This document shows positions 10,591 to 21,418 of a stretch of DNA of 64,000 bases, in pieces. Below the pieces are notes generated by a model, which was given only the letters and a program-made list of their open reading frames with translations, ran no database searches and was not told the DNA's origin. The DNA comes from Pseudomonas sp. Bout1 (lineage in GTDB: Bacteria > Pseudomonadota > Gammaproteobacteria > Pseudomonadales > Pseudomonadaceae): assembly GCF_034314165.1 (NCBI RefSeq), contig NZ_JAVIWK010000001.1:5967001-6031000 (forward strand), given 5' to 3'. The position numbers and the translations under genes are program-made. Numbering within the stretch: position 1 is the first letter of the stretch; each line of letters begins with the position of its first letter.

Positions 10591-10674
10591 AAGCCGCTCC
10601 TCCCAGGCAAATGTTTTCTTTATTCATACGGCATCAAACCGGCCTGGATGCAGATTGAAGAAGATAAACGCCAA

Positions 10675-10700
10675 CAGGCAGCACTGCAAAGTGCTGCCTG
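10675..10700 (-). other. Hairpin between mreB and mreC
   Basis: A perfect 10-bp inverted repeat (CAGGCAGCAC / GTGCTGCCTG with a six-base loop) lies in the mreB-mreC spacer. On the minus strand it is not followed by a U tract, so it does not look like a full terminator. It may attenuate readthrough or protect the mreB 3' end and so set the MreB to MreC ratio. Confidence 0.5.
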
Positions 10701-10730
10701 TGGGCGAAACATGGGCAAACCAGCAAAATC

Positions 10731-11780
<1,050 letters not shown>

Positions 11781-11812
11781 CTAGGCAACGCGTGGGTAAA
11801 AAAGTGCGGCAA

Positions 11813-11841
11813 ACTCTAACAACGACAGGGATTTTGGGCAA
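11813..11841 (-). promoter_or_regulatory. Probable sigma-70 promoter of mreBCD
   Basis: On the minus strand, TTGCCC (11836-11841) and TAGAGT (11813-11818) are separated by 17 bases and lie about 45 bases upstream of the mreB start. Spacing is ideal and each hexamer matches the consensus at four of six positions. Confidence 0.45.
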
Positions 11842-11978
11842 GGCGCCAATGTGCTAAATTGGCCGACTTTCTGTGCACCAACCCCCACAATCGCGGCCAT
11901 ATGACCGTAGAAATGCGGTAGTGTTCCTACAATCTAACACACGGATAGCTTCCGTTCTGTTTTCCACTGGAGAATCCC

Positions 11979-12266
11979 ATGGCGCTTGAACGCTCCGACG
12001 TGGAAAAAATCGCTCATTTGGCCTGCCTGGGCCTCAATGAAGCCGATCTTCCACAGACCACCGCAGCCCTGAACAGCATTCTCGGGCTGGTCGACCAAAT
12101 GCAAGCCGTGAATACCGACGGCATCGAGCCCCTGGCTCACCCGCTGGAAGCCAGCCAGCGCCTGCGCGCCGACGTCGTGACCGAGCGCAATCATCGCGAG
12201 GCTTACCAGTCCATCGCGCCAGCGGTCGAAAACGGCCTGTACCTGGTACCGAAAGTCATCGACTAA
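11979..12266 (+). CDS. gatC: Asp-tRNA(Asn)/Glu-tRNA(Gln) amidotransferase subunit GatC
   Basis: GatC is the small subunit that holds GatA and GatB together in the tRNA-dependent amidotransferase, which converts misacylated Glu-tRNA(Gln) or Asp-tRNA(Asn) to the correct amide form. The 95-residue product has the family N-terminus ([23 protein letters not shown]) and a C-terminal VPKVID. TGGAGA sits eight bases before the ATG. It is first in gatCAB and is divergent from mreB across a 210-base spacer. Confidence 0.97.
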   Translation: MALERSDVEKIAHLACLGLNEADLPQTTAALNSILGLVDQMQAVNTDGIEPLAHPLEASQRLRADVVTERNHREAYQSIAPAVENGLYLVPKVID

Positions 12267-12282
12267 AGGGAAAGAGCCTGCA

Positions 12283-13734
12283 ATGCATCAATTGACTCTG
12301 GCCGAGATCGCCCGCGGTCTCGCCGACAAAAAGTTTTCTTGCGAAGAGCTGACCAAAACCCTGCTGGCGCGTATCGCCGAGCTGGACCCTGCGGTCAACA
12401 GCTTCATCAGCATCACCGAAGAGCTGGCCCTGAGCCAGGCCAAGGCCGCCGACGTACGTCGCGCCAACGGTGAGAACGGTGCCCTGTTGGGGGCGCCGAT
12501 TGCCCACAAAGACCTGTTCTGCACCCAGGGCATCCGCACCAGTTGCGGTTCGAAGATGCTGGATAATTTCAAGGCGCCCTACGACGCCACCGTGGTCGCC
12601 AAGCTGGCCGCTGCCGGGGCCGTGACCCTGGGCAAGACCAACATGGACGAGTTCGCCATGGGTTCGGCCAACGAATCGAGCCACTACGGCCCGGTGAAAA
12701 ACCCGTGGAACCTTGAACACGTGCCCGGCGGTTCTTCGGGTGGCTCTGCCGCAGCAGTTGCCGCTCGTCTGTTACCTGCCGCCACGGCCACCGACACCGG
12801 CGGTTCGATCCGCCAACCGGCCGCGTTCACCAACCTCACTGGTTTGAAACCGACCTACGGTCGCGTTTCCCGCTGGGGCATGATTGCCTACGCTTCCAGC
12901 CTCGACCAGGGCGGCCCCCTGGCACGCACGGCCGAAGACTGCGCAATATTGTTACAAGGCATGGCAGGCTTCGATCCGCAGGATTCCACCAGCATCGACG
13001 AGCCCGTGCCGGACTACAGCGCCAGCCTGAATACCTCGATCAAAGGCCTGCGCATCGGCGTGCCGAAAGAGTATTTCAGCGCCGGCCTCGACCCGCGCAT
13101 CGCCGAACTGGTGCACAACAGCGTCAAGGAGTTGGAGAAGCTCGGCGCCGTGATCAAGGAAATCAGCCTGCCGAACAACCAGCACGCGATTCCCGCCTAC
13201 TACGTGATCGCTCCGGCAGAGGCTTCCTCCAACCTGTCGCGGTTCGACGGTGTGCGCTTCGGCTACCGCTGCGAAAACCCGAAAGACCTCACCGACCTTT
13301 ACAAGCGCTCCCGTGGCGAAGGTTTCGGTGTGGAAGTACAACGCCGGATCATGGTCGGTGCCTACGCGCTGTCGGCCGGTTACTACGACGCGTACTACCT
13401 CAAGGCGCAAAAGATCCGTCGCCTGATCAAGAACGACTTTATGGCAGCGTTCAATGAAGTCGACGTGATCCTCGGCCCAACCACGCCGAACCCGGCCTGG
13501 AAGATCGGCGCCAAGACCGGCGATCCGATCGCCGAGTACCTGGAAGACCTCTACACCATCACCGCCAACCTCGCGGGGCTGCCGGGCTTGTCCATGCCTG
13601 CAGGTTTCGTCGACGGTTTGCCGGTGGGCGTGCAACTGCTCGCCCCGTATTTCCAGGAAGGCCGCCTGCTCAATGTGGCGCACCAGTACCAGTTGAACAC
13701 TGACTGGCACACTCGCACCCCAACCGGCTTCTGA
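12283..13734 (+). CDS. gatA: Amidotransferase subunit GatA (amidase)
   Basis: GatA hydrolyses glutamine and delivers ammonia through a tunnel to GatB. The 483-residue protein is an amidase-signature enzyme with a complete Ser-cisSer-Lys triad: Lys76 (IAHKDLF), Ser151 (GGSSGGSA) and nucleophile Ser175 ([10 protein letters not shown]). It begins 16 bases after gatC with GGGAAAGAG upstream. Length is normal for the family. Confidence 0.98.
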   Translation: MHQLTLAEIARGLADKKFSCEELTKTLLARIAELDPAVNSFISITEELALSQAKAADVRRANGENGALLGAPIAHKDLFCTQGIRTSCGSKMLDNFKAPYDATVVAKLAAAGAVTLGKTNMDEFAMGSANESSHYGPVKNPWNLEHVPGGSSGGSAAAVAARLLPAATATDTGGSIRQPAAFTNLTGLKPTYGRVSRWGMIAYASSLDQGGPLARTAEDCAILLQGMAGFDPQDSTSIDEPVPDYSASLNTSIKGLRIGVPKEYFSAGLDPRIAELVHNSVKELEKLGAVIKEISLPNNQHAIPAYYVIAPAEASSNLSRFDGVRFGYRCENPKDLTDLYKRSRGEGFGVEVQRRIMVGAYALSAGYYDAYYLKAQKIRRLIKNDFMAAFNEVDVILGPTTPNPAWKIGAKTGDPIAEYLEDLYTITANLAGLPGLSMPAGFVDGLPVGVQLLAPYFQEGRLLNVAHQYQLNTDWHTRTPTGF

Positions 13735-13744
13735 GGAGAACACT

Positions 13745-15190
13745 ATGCAATGGGAAGTCGTGATCGGGCTGGAGATTCATACCCAGCTCGCCACCCAATC
13801 GAAGATTTTCTCCGGTAGCGCCACCACGTTCGGCGCAGAACCCAACACCCAGGCCAGCCTGGTAGACCTGGGCATGCCCGGCGTGCTGCCGGTGCTGAAC
13901 CAGGAAGCGGTACGCATGGCGGTGATGTTCGGCCTCGCAATCGAGGCCGAGATCGGCCAGCACAACGTGTTTGCCCGCAAGAACTACTTCTACCCGGACC
14001 TGCCCAAGGGCTACCAGATCAGCCAGATGGAATTGCCGATCGTCGGCAAGGGCTACTTGGACATCCCGCTGGAAGACGGCACCATCAAACGTGTCGGCGT
14101 GACCCGCGCGCACCTGGAAGAAGATGCCGGCAAGAGCCTGCATGAAGAATTCAACGGCGCCACCGGCATCGACCTGAACCGCGCCGGCACGCCGTTGCTG
14201 GAGATCGTGTCCGAGCCGGACATGCGCAGCGCCAAGGAAGCCGTGGCCTACGTCAAGACGATCCACGCGCTGGTGCGTTACCTCGGGATCTGCGACGGCA
14301 ACATGGCCGAAGGCTCCCTGCGTTGCGACTGCAACGTGTCGGTGCGGCCAAAAGGCCAGGTCGAGTACGGCACCCGCTGCGAGATCAAGAACGTCAACTC
14401 GTTCCGTTTCATCGAGAAGGCGATCAACACCGAAGTGCGTCGCCAGATCGAGCTGATCGAAGACGGCGGCAAGGTGATTCAGCAGACCCGCCTGTACGAC
14501 CCGAACAAAGACGAAACCCGCGCCATGCGCAGCAAGGAGGAAGCCAACGACTACCGTTACTTCCCCGACCCGGACCTGTTGCCCGTGGTCATCGAGGACT
14601 CGTTCCTGGCTGACGTGCGCGCCACCCTGCCGGAACTGCCACCGCAAAAACGCGAGCGTTTCCAGGAACAGTTCGGCCTTTCGGTGTACGACGCCAGCGT
14701 GTTGGCGTCGAGCCGCGAGCAAGCCAACTACTTCGAAAAAGTCGTGAGCATTGCCGGCGACGCCAAACTGGCGGCCAACTGGGTGATGGTTGAGCTGGGC
14801 AGCCTGCTGAACAAACAGGGCCTGGAAATCGACGAAGCGCCGGTTACCGCCGAGCAATTGGGCGGCATGCTGCTGCGGATCAAAGACAACACCATCTCCG
14901 GCAAAATCGCCAAGACCGTGTTTGAAGCCATGGCCGCCGGCGAAGGCAATGCTGATGAGATCATCGAGAAGCGTGGCCTGAAGCAAGTCACCGACAGCGG
15001 CGCGATTTCGGCCGTGCTCGACGAGATGCTGGCCGCCAACGCCGAACAGGTTGAACAATACCGTGCGGCGGATGAAGCCAAGCGCGGCAAAATGTTCGGC
15101 TTCTTTGTAGGCCAGGCGATGAAAGCCTCCAAAGGCAAGGCCAACCCGCAACAGGTCAACGAACTGCTCAAAAGCAAGCTCGAAGGCTGA
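13745..15190 (+). CDS. gatB: Amidotransferase subunit GatB
   Basis: GatB binds the misacylated tRNA, phosphorylates the acyl group with ATP, and amidates it with ammonia from GatA. The 481-residue protein opens with the family hallmark [15 protein letters not shown] and has [11 protein letters not shown] near residue 85. A GatB/YqeY tail domain lies at about 330-481. The start is ten bases after gatA, with GAGGAG immediately upstream. No classical terminator follows; the next 100 bases contain a REPIN hairpin. Confidence 0.98.
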   Translation: MQWEVVIGLEIHTQLATQSKIFSGSATTFGAEPNTQASLVDLGMPGVLPVLNQEAVRMAVMFGLAIEAEIGQHNVFARKNYFYPDLPKGYQISQMELPIVGKGYLDIPLEDGTIKRVGVTRAHLEEDAGKSLHEEFNGATGIDLNRAGTPLLEIVSEPDMRSAKEAVAYVKTIHALVRYLGICDGNMAEGSLRCDCNVSVRPKGQVEYGTRCEIKNVNSFRFIEKAINTEVRRQIELIEDGGKVIQQTRLYDPNKDETRAMRSKEEANDYRYFPDPDLLPVVIEDSFLADVRATLPELPPQKRERFQEQFGLSVYDASVLASSREQANYFEKVVSIAGDAKLAANWVMVELGSLLNKQGLEIDEAPVTAEQLGGMLLRIKDNTISGKIAKTVFEAMAAGEGNADEIIEKRGLKQVTDSGAISAVLDEMLAANAEQVEQYRAADEAKRGKMFGFFVGQAMKASKGKANPQQVNELLKSKLEG

Positions 15191-15222
15191 TAGCCACTGT
15201 CTCACTGCAATAGCCGGCTCCA

Positions 15223-15312
15223 GTGTGGGAGCTGGCTTGCCTGCGATAGCCTCACCTCGGTGCATCCGAAAGACCGAGGCGCTTGCATCGCAGGCAAGCC
15301 AGCTCCTACAGG
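15223..15312. repeat. REPIN (two REP sequences in inverted orientation)
   Basis: Two copies of a GTGGGAGCTGGCTTGCCTGCGAT-type REP sequence face each other around a loop of about 40 bases and form a stem of about 22 bp. The element occupies the spacer between gatB and the lipoprotein gene. A similar organisation recurs at 21285, 34556 and in the 38.9-39.6 kb array. Confidence 0.85.
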
Positions 15313-15349
15313 AGCCGGTTACTGCATTAATTTCGGGGACACCTTGAAA

Positions 15350-15721
15350 ATGAAGCGTCTACTCGGCCTTTGGGCCCTGTTCTCACTGCTCACCGGCTGC
15401 GCCAGCGGCCTCATCGACCCCAACGGCTACGACGAAACCGGCACCGCCTCCTACTACGGCGCCAAACACCACGGCAATCGTACTGCCAGCGGTGAACCGT
15501 TCAACCAGAATGCCCTGACCGCCGCCCATCGTCGCCTGCCCTTTGGCACACAAGTGAAGGTCACCAACCTCGACAACAACAGAAGCGTCGTTGTCCGCGT
15601 CAACGATCGCGGCCCGCACACCCGTGGGCGTCTCATCGACCTTTCACGCAAGGCCGCCGAACAGCTGGGTATGATCAGCAGCGGCACCGCACGCGTTCGC
15701 GTGCAAGCCCTCAGCAACTGA
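15350..15721 (+). CDS. RlpA-like septal ring lipoprotein (double-psi beta-barrel)
   Basis: This 123-residue protein is a short RlpA-type lipoprotein. The signal peptide ends in the lipobox LLTGC, with acylated Cys17. The mature part is one double-psi beta-barrel (GTASYYGAKHHGNRTASGE at about 29-47, VRVNDRGPHTRGRLIDLS near 83-100). It lacks the SPOR domain of full-length RlpA, the lytic transglycosylase that cleaves denuded peptidoglycan at division sites, so septal targeting is not assured. I chose ATG at 15350 because longer frames run through the REPIN. A GGGGAC lies about ten bases upstream. Confidence 0.88.
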   Translation: MKRLLGLWALFSLLTGCASGLIDPNGYDETGTASYYGAKHHGNRTASGEPFNQNALTAAHRRLPFGTQVKVTNLDNNRSVVVRVNDRGPHTRGRLIDLSRKAAEQLGMISSGTARVRVQALSN

Positions 15722-15738
15722 CCGACGGAGCCCAGGCC

Positions 15739-16824
15739 ATTTCTGTATTAACCGCCCTCTCGCCCTTCAGCGTGATCGAACTGATCAGCGGCTTGCTGCT
15801 GTTGATCGTCGGTGCCGAAGTATTGGTGCGCGCTGCAGTGCGCCTGGCGGCCAGCCTCAAGGTGCGCCCGCTGATCATCGGCCTGAGCATTGTCGCCTTC
15901 GGCAGCAGCGCGCCGCAGATGGCCGTCAGCCTGCAGGCCACCCTGGCGGATAACACCGATATCGCCGTAGGCAGTGTGATCGGCAGCAGTATCTTCAATA
16001 CCCTCGTGACCCTTGGGCTGGCAGCCCTGATCATTCCGCTGCGGGTTTCGCGACAACTGGTGCGCCTGGACATCCCGGTGATGATCCTCGCCAGCCTGCT
16101 GGTGTTTGTACTTGCGGCCAATGAAGAGCTGACGCCGGTCGACGGCCTGTTGCTGCTGGTGGCCCTGGTGGCTTACCTGGGCGTGCTGCTTTACCAGACC
16201 CGTCACTCCCGCCGCCCCCGCACCCGCGATACCGTGGTGCAAGCGCCGTGGTTGAGCAGTGTGCTGCTGATGATCGGCGGGCTGCTGATTCTGATTCTCG
16301 CGGGGCACCTGTTGCTGGGCGCCGCGGTGGACATGGCCGATGACCTCGGGCTGTCGGAGCGCATCATCGGCCTCACGCTGATTGGCGTCGGCACCTCACT
16401 GCCGTGCCTCGCCACCTCGTTGATCGCCGCCCTGCGCGGCCAGCGGGAAATTGCCGTGGGCAACGTGATCGGCAGCAACCTGTTCAACCTGCTCGGGGTG
16501 CTGGGCTTTACCGCCCTGGTGGCGCCTTCGCCGCTGTCGGTGTCGCCCAACGCGCTGGATTTTGACCTGCCGGTGATGCTTGGCGTGGTCGCGTTGTGCC
16601 TGCCGGTATTCTATTCGGGCTACCGCGTCACCCGCGCCGAAGGCCTGGTGTTCCTGGGCCTGTACCTGGTGTATGGGCTGCATGTGGTGTCGTTCACCTT
16701 TGGCATGCCGCTGGCCACCAAGCTTGAACAACTGATGCTGTATTACGTCCTGCCAGCGCTGGTGGCTTTCCTGTTGTTCACCTCGCTGCAAGCCTGGCGC
16801 CGCCAACACAAGAGGGAATTGTAA
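15739..16824 (+). CDS. Calcium/sodium antiporter family (CaCA, YrbG-like), possible AUU start
   Basis: This inner-membrane carrier has the two inverted alpha-repeats of the Ca2+/cation antiporter superfamily: IIGLSIVAFGSSAPQMAVSL with VGSVIGSSIFNTL in the first half, and IIGLTLIGVGTSLPCLATSL with VGNVIGSNLFNLLG in the second. About ten membrane spans are visible. In the first repeat the usual acidic residue after the GTSxPE motif is Gln (SSAPQ), and in the second it is Cys (SLPCL); this is unusual and may affect ion selectivity. The first conventional start is GTG at 15772, without a ribosome binding site. ATT at 15739 has GGAG eight bases upstream, so I suggest it, giving 361 residues. It overlaps the next gene by one base. 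Confidence 0.82.
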   Translation: MSVLTALSPFSVIELISGLLLLIVGAEVLVRAAVRLAASLKVRPLIIGLSIVAFGSSAPQMAVSLQATLADNTDIAVGSVIGSSIFNTLVTLGLAALIIPLRVSRQLVRLDIPVMILASLLVFVLAANEELTPVDGLLLLVALVAYLGVLLYQTRHSRRPRTRDTVVQAPWLSSVLLMIGGLLILILAGHLLLGAAVDMADDLGLSERIIGLTLIGVGTSLPCLATSLIAALRGQREIAVGNVIGSNLFNLLGVLGFTALVAPSPLSVSPNALDFDLPVMLGVVALCLPVFYSGYRVTRAEGLVFLGLYLVYGLHVVSFTFGMPLATKLEQLMLYYVLPALVAFLLFTSLQAWRRQHKREL

Positions 16825-17204
16825 TGACCGAACAGAAAAAAGCCGGCGTTGAAATGCGCCGCCAGGTAATGGGTGACGTGTTTGTCGACCGGGCGCTGGG
16901 CAATGCCACCGAGTTCAGCCAGCCGCTGCAGGATTTCGTCAACGAACACGCCTGGGGCAGCGTATGGAATCGCGAAGGCCTGCCGCTGAAAACCCGCAGC
17001 CTGATCACCCTCGCCGCGCTGACCGCCCTCAAGTGCCCGCAGGAACTCAAGGGCCACGTACGCGGCGCGTTGAACAACGGTTGCACCGTGGAAGAGATTC
17101 GCGAGGCGCTGCTGCATTGCGCGGTGTATGCCGGGGTGCCGGCGGCGATTGATGCCTTCCGCGCCGCCCAGGAAGTGATCGACAGTTACCAGAAAGACGC
17201 TTAA
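16824..17204 (+). CDS. Carboxymuconolactone decarboxylase family protein (PcaC-like)
   Basis: The 126-residue helical protein resembles 4-carboxymuconolactone decarboxylase and related AhpD-fold proteins, with LPLKTRSLITLAALTALKCP, GHVRGALNNGCTVEEIREALLHCAVYAG and a C-terminal AQEVI segment. PcaC acts in protocatechuate breakdown, but no other pca gene is present here, so the role could equally be a stand-alone lactone or peroxide-related enzyme. The ATG overlaps the antiporter stop (TAATG), showing translational coupling. Confidence 0.82.
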   Translation: MTEQKKAGVEMRRQVMGDVFVDRALGNATEFSQPLQDFVNEHAWGSVWNREGLPLKTRSLITLAALTALKCPQELKGHVRGALNNGCTVEEIREALLHCAVYAGVPAAIDAFRAAQEVIDSYQKDA

Positions 17205-18142
17205 ATCCAGCCGCCCGCCTGCAACACGAAGATCCCGATATTCGTGGTTACTGCCGCCATCAAGGTGGTGATCACGATAATCGCGGCCGCCAGTTCATGA
17301 TTGCCCTGCGCCGCCCGCGCCATCACAAAACTGGCCGCCGCCGTGGGCGCACCGAAGTACAGGAACAAAATCCCCAACTCCGGCCCGCGAAATCCCAGCA
17401 GCCACGCGCCAAGGGTGGCGAGCACCGGCAGCCAGATCATCTTCATCAGGCTGGCACTCAAGGCCATGTTCCCGCTTTTGCGCAGCGCTGCCAGCGACAG
17501 CGTGCCGCCGATACAGATCAATGCCAGTGGCAAGGTCATGTCCGCCAAATACTGCCCGGAGGATTCCAGCCAGCCGGGCAGGCCAAGCTTGAAATACGCA
17601 AAAGGCGCCGCCACGATCACGCTGATGATCAGCGGGTTGGCCAGCACACTCTTGAAGATGCTCCACGGGTCGGACTTGATCACCGGGCTGTACACCGCCA
17701 GCACAATGGTCGACAGGGTGTTGTAGAAAAGGATCACCAGCGCCGCGAGCACCGCCCCGAGGGAAATCCCGTAGTCGCCGTACATGCTGGCCGCCAGGGC
17801 CAGGCCGATTACCCCGTTGTTACCGCGAAACGCGCCTTGGGCGTAAATGCCGCGGTCTTCCCGCGGGCACCGGAAGATCGCCCAGCCCCAGGCCACGGCA
17901 AAGCTCAACAGCGTGGCGACGGCAAAGTAGATCAGCAGGCCGGGCTTGAGGGCTGAATGCAGGTCTGCGTGCAAAATCCCGAGGAACAGCAACGCCGGCA
18001 TAGTGACGTTGAACACCAGGGCCGAGGCAGTGTGGATAAAGTTGTCGTTGATCCAGTTGATGCGCTTGAGCAGGACGCCCAAGAACAGCATGGCAAACAC
18101 CGGCGCGGTGATGTTCAGGGTTTGTAGGAAGATTGCCAGCAT
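17201..18142 (-). CDS. AEC family transporter (auxin efflux carrier-like permease)
   Basis: This 313-residue inner-membrane protein has about ten hydrophobic spans in two inverted halves, the layout of the AEC/auxin efflux carrier family. Members move organic acids such as malonate or malate, or auxin-like compounds. The segments FRGNNGVIGLALAASMYG and TLPLALICIGGTLSLAAL are characteristic. The start ATG at 18140-18142 is the first in frame before LQTLNITAPVFAMLFLGVLL; a longer frame runs into intergenic repeat sequence. It lies downstream of garD on the same strand, separated by 127 bases with a short repeat hairpin, so a link to aldarate metabolism is possible but unproven. Confidence 0.88.
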   Translation of the reverse strand: MLAIFLQTLNITAPVFAMLFLGVLLKRINWINDNFIHTASALVFNVTMPALLFLGILHADLHSALKPGLLIYFAVATLLSFAVAWGWAIFRCPREDRGIYAQGAFRGNNGVIGLALAASMYGDYGISLGAVLAALVILFYNTLSTIVLAVYSPVIKSDPWSIFKSVLANPLIISVIVAAPFAYFKLGLPGWLESSGQYLADMTLPLALICIGGTLSLAALRKSGNMALSASLMKMIWLPVLATLGAWLLGFRGPELGILFLYFGAPTAAASFVMARAAQGNHELAAAIIVITTLMAAVTTNIGIFVLQAGGWI

Positions 18143-18226
18143 GCCGGAGAGAACCTTGGGTGGGCGTCGGTAGGTGGCTAATGATAAGCCACCTGGCACG
18201 GGTTCGTCTGGAGCACACCGATCAAA

Positions 18227-18254
18227 TGTGGGAGCTGGCTTGCCTGCTCCCACA
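18227..18254. repeat. Collapsed REP hairpin between garD and the AEC gene
   Basis: TGTGGGAGC and GCTCCCACA flank a ten-base interval that carries the internal part of the REP sequence (TGGCTTGCCT). It looks like a deleted or minimal REPIN and could stabilise the garD mRNA end. Confidence 0.6.
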
Positions 18255-18269
18255 CAGTGCACATCTGTC

Positions 18270-19823
18270 TCAGGTAATCGGCGCCGGATTGAACAAAGTG
18301 ATGTCATTGTGCAGCTTGTGTTGCTCCGCCCACGTCTGCTGCTTGCCGCTGGCCACATCCAGATAGAAGTGGAACAACTCCCAGCCCAGCTCCTCGATCG
18401 TCGCGCGCCCGGTGGCGATCCGCCCGGCATCGATATCAATCAGGTCCGGCCAACGCTGCGCCAGTTCTGTGCGCGTGGAGACTTTAACCACCGGCGCCAT
18501 CGCCAACCCATACGGCGTGCCACGCCCGGTGGTGAACACGTGCAGGTTCATCCCCGCCGCCAACTGCAACGTACCGCAGACAAAATCACTGGCCGGCGTT
18601 GCGCAAAAAATCAGGCCCTTGCGATTGAACCGCTCGCCCGGGCCAAGCACGCCATTGATCGCGCTGCTGCCCGACTTGACGATAGAACCCAGCGACTTCT
18701 CGACAATATTCGACAACCCGCCTTTTTTGTTGCCCGGCGTGGTGTTGGCGCTGCGATCCGCCTCGCCCTTGGCCAGGTAACGGTCGTACCAGTCCATTTC
18801 CCGCACCAGCTCCCGGGCTACGTCCTGGTTCTCTGCACGGGACGTCAGCAGGTAGATGGCATCACGCACTTCAGTCACTTCGGAAAACATCACCGTCGCG
18901 CCGGCCCGCAGCAGCAAGTCCGAGGCATAACCCAGGGCCGGGTTGGCGGTAATCCCAGAGAAGGCATCACTGCCGCCGCACTGCATACCGAGGATCAACT
19001 CCGACGCCGGTACGGTTTCCCGCCGACGCAGGTCGAGTTTCTTCAGGCGGGTTTCGGCCAATTGCATGATCTGTTCGATCATTTCGGTAAAGCCGTGGCT
19101 GGAATCCTGCAGCCGGTACAGCCACGGCTCACTCAGGTCTACCGAGCTGTCGTTGTCGTGCATTACCTGCCCCGCCTGCAACTTCTCGCAGCCCAGGCTG
19201 ATCACCAGCGCCTCACCGCCCAGGTTCGGGTTACGCGCCAGATTGCGCACGGTGCGAATCGGGATGTAGGCGTCGGTGGCCGTAATCGCCACGCCACAAC
19301 CGTAACTGTGGGTCAGCGCCACCACGTCATCGACGTTCGGGTACTTGGGCAACAATTCGTCCTTGATGCGCTTGACGGCGTGGTCCAGTACGCCCGTGAC
19401 GCACTGCACCGTGGTGGTGATGCCAAGGATATTGCGCGTGCCGACCGTGCCGTCAGCATTGCGATAACCCTCAAAGGTAAAGCCTTCCAGCGGCGCCTGG
19501 GCCTCAGGCACCTCGGTGGACAGCGGCAAGCTGTCCAGGGGCGGCGCGGTGGGCATGCGCAATTGGTCTTCCTGAACCCAACTGCCGCGCGGAATCGGGC
19601 GCAAGGCATAACCGATGGTCTGGCCGTAGCGGATAATCCGACCGCCTTCGGGGATGTCCTCCAGCGTCACCTTGTGGCTTTGGGGAATGAAATCCACCGT
19701 CACCAGGCCATCGGGAAACTCGGTCCCAGCCGGTACACCCTGGTCGTTGACCACAATCACCACGTTATCCAGCGCGTGCAAACGGATGGAGCGCGGCGAA
19801 TCGGCATGTTCAATCAACTGCAT
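18270..19823 (-). CDS. garD: Galactarate dehydratase
   Basis: GarD dehydrates galactarate to 5-dehydro-4-deoxy-D-glucarate, the first catabolic step. The 517-residue protein has an N-terminal SAF-like domain (residues about 15-95), a linker, and the UxaA/GarD catalytic region with [13 protein letters not shown] near 134, [10 protein letters not shown] near 185 and [19 protein letters not shown] near 285. E. coli GarD has almost the same length. It is the last gene of the kdgD-aldehyde dehydrogenase-gudP-garD run and starts 13 bases after gudP. Confidence 0.95.
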   Translation of the reverse strand: MQLIEHADSPRSIRLHALDNVVIVVNDQGVPAGTEFPDGLVTVDFIPQSHKVTLEDIPEGGRIIRYGQTIGYALRPIPRGSWVQEDQLRMPTAPPLDSLPLSTEVPEAQAPLEGFTFEGYRNADGTVGTRNILGITTTVQCVTGVLDHAVKRIKDELLPKYPNVDDVVALTHSYGCGVAITATDAYIPIRTVRNLARNPNLGGEALVISLGCEKLQAGQVMHDNDSSVDLSEPWLYRLQDSSHGFTEMIEQIMQLAETRLKKLDLRRRETVPASELILGMQCGGSDAFSGITANPALGYASDLLLRAGATVMFSEVTEVRDAIYLLTSRAENQDVARELVREMDWYDRYLAKGEADRSANTTPGNKKGGLSNIVEKSLGSIVKSGSSAINGVLGPGERFNRKGLIFCATPASDFVCGTLQLAAGMNLHVFTTGRGTPYGLAMAPVVKVSTRTELAQRWPDLIDIDAGRIATGRATIEELGWELFHFYLDVASGKQQTWAEQHKLHNDITLFNPAPIT

Positions 19824-19836
19824 GACGCGGGCCCCT

Positions 19837-21201
19837 TCAGGAATGCGCTTGGGAAAGTTTAGTCAGCTCAGGGCCGTTGGCCGGCGGCTCTTTAAGCACC
19901 ACACGCTTGATCGGGCCGACGATTACCAGGTAGCTGAACACTGCCAGCAATGCGTTGGCGCCGACGAACACCAGCGCCCATTTAAAGGAGCCGGTGGTGC
20001 TGATAATGTAGCCAATCACGATCGGGGTGCTGATAGATGCCAGGTTGCCGAACATATTGAACAACCCGCCGCTCAGGCCGGCGATTTGTTTGGGCGAGGT
20101 GTCGGAAACAACCGCCCAACCCAGTGCGCCAACGCCTTTACCGAAGAAGGCCAGGGCCATAAAGCCCACCACCATCCATTCGATGTCCACGTAGTTGCAC
20201 GCCACGATGCTACTGGAAATCAGCAAGCCACCAATGATCGGTGCCTTGCGGGCAAAGGTCAGCGAATGACCCTTGCGCAGCAGGTAGTCGGAGATCACCC
20301 CGCCCAATACGCCGCCGATGAACCCGCAGATTGCCGGCAACGAGGCGATGAAGCCGGCCTTGAGGATGGTCATGCCGCGCTCCTGAACCAGGTACACCGG
20401 GAACCAGGTCAGGAAGAAATAGGTGATGCCGTTGATGCAGTACTGGCCCAGGTACACGCCGAGCATCATGCGGTTGGTCAGCAACTGACGGATGTAATCC
20501 CATTTCGGGCCGTCGGTTTTCTTGCCTTTGCCCTTGTCCTGGTCCATGTCGACCATGGCGCCGTTGGCAGCGATGTGTTGCAACTCGGCCTCGTTGATCA
20601 TCGGGTGCTGGCGCGGGCTGTGGATAACTTTCAGCCAGATCAGCGAGAACACGATACCAATGCCGCCCATCACCACAAACACGTGTTGCCAGCCGAAGGT
20701 GTAGACGATCCAGCCCATCAGCGGCGCAAACAACACCGTGGCGAAGTACTGCGCCGAGTTGAAGATCGCCGAGGCTGTGCCGCGTTCAGCGGTAGGAAAC
20801 CATGCCGCCACGATGCGCGCGTTTCCGGGAAAGGACGGCGCTTCGGCCAGGCCCACCAGGAAGCGCAACATGAACAGCGCCACGATGGCGGTGGAGACAC
20901 CAAACTCACCCACATAGCCTTGCAACACGGTGAACAGTGACCAGGTGAAAATACTCAGGGCGTAGACTTTTTTCGAACCGAATCGGTCCAGCAGCCAGCC
21001 ACCGGGGATTTGCCCGGCCACGTAGGCCCAACCGAATGCGGAGAAGATATAGCCGAGGGTAACGGCATCGATGCCGAGGTCTTTTTGCAGGCTGGAGCCG
21101 GCAATGGCAATGGTGGCGCGGTCGGCGTAATTGATCGTGGTCACCAGAAACAGCATGAGCAGGATCAAATAGCGGACGTGAGTCGGCTTGGTCGCTTGCA
21201 T
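19837..21201 (-). CDS. gudP: Glucarate/galactarate MFS transporter (GudP/GarP type)
   Basis: This 454-residue major facilitator has 12 predicted spans and the anion:cation symporter-family signature [21 protein letters not shown] near residue 24, and [15 protein letters not shown] in the loop between spans 2 and 3. A charged loop ([13 protein letters not shown]) separates the two halves. This branch imports D-glucarate and galactarate with protons, which fits its place between garD and the aldehyde dehydrogenase. The 5' spacer contains a REPIN and an A-rich stretch just upstream of the ribosome binding site GTGGGAG. Confidence 0.93.
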   Translation of the reverse strand: MQATKPTHVRYLILLMLFLVTTINYADRATIAIAGSSLQKDLGIDAVTLGYIFSAFGWAYVAGQIPGGWLLDRFGSKKVYALSIFTWSLFTVLQGYVGEFGVSTAIVALFMLRFLVGLAEAPSFPGNARIVAAWFPTAERGTASAIFNSAQYFATVLFAPLMGWIVYTFGWQHVFVVMGGIGIVFSLIWLKVIHSPRQHPMINEAELQHIAANGAMVDMDQDKGKGKKTDGPKWDYIRQLLTNRMMLGVYLGQYCINGITYFFLTWFPVYLVQERGMTILKAGFIASLPAICGFIGGVLGGVISDYLLRKGHSLTFARKAPIIGGLLISSSIVACNYVDIEWMVVGFMALAFFGKGVGALGWAVVSDTSPKQIAGLSGGLFNMFGNLASISTPIVIGYIISTTGSFKWALVFVGANALLAVFSYLVIVGPIKRVVLKEPPANGPELTKLSQAHS

Positions 21202-21284
21202 GAAGATGTACTCCCACTAATTATTTTTTTTGCGGGTAATGTTTTAAAGCTGCTGGGTGGTCCGTTTTGTAGAGATCTGCTCTG

Positions 21285-21375
21285 TGTGGGAGCTGGCTTG
21301 CCTGCGATGACGGTGCATCAGGCGACAATTACGTTGCCCGACACACCGCCATCGCGGGCAAGCCCGGCTCCCACA
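21285..21375. repeat. REPIN upstream of gudP
   Basis: Two inverted REP copies (TGTGGGAGCTGGCTTGCC... and its degenerate partner ending GGCTCCCACA) flank a loop of about 45 bases. The two arms differ at several positions (CTGG/CCGG class), so it is an older or hybrid copy. It separates the aldehyde dehydrogenase and gudP cistrons. Confidence 0.8.
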
Positions 21376-21418
21376 TAAAGCAGCGCCCACACGAGCCGGC
21401 GCCAACAGGTGTTGCGCG

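Noticed and set aside
15260..15349. Upstream start for the RlpA-like lipoprotein
   Set aside because: The extra 30 residues are translated REPIN, and the lipobox would be placed too far from the N-terminus.
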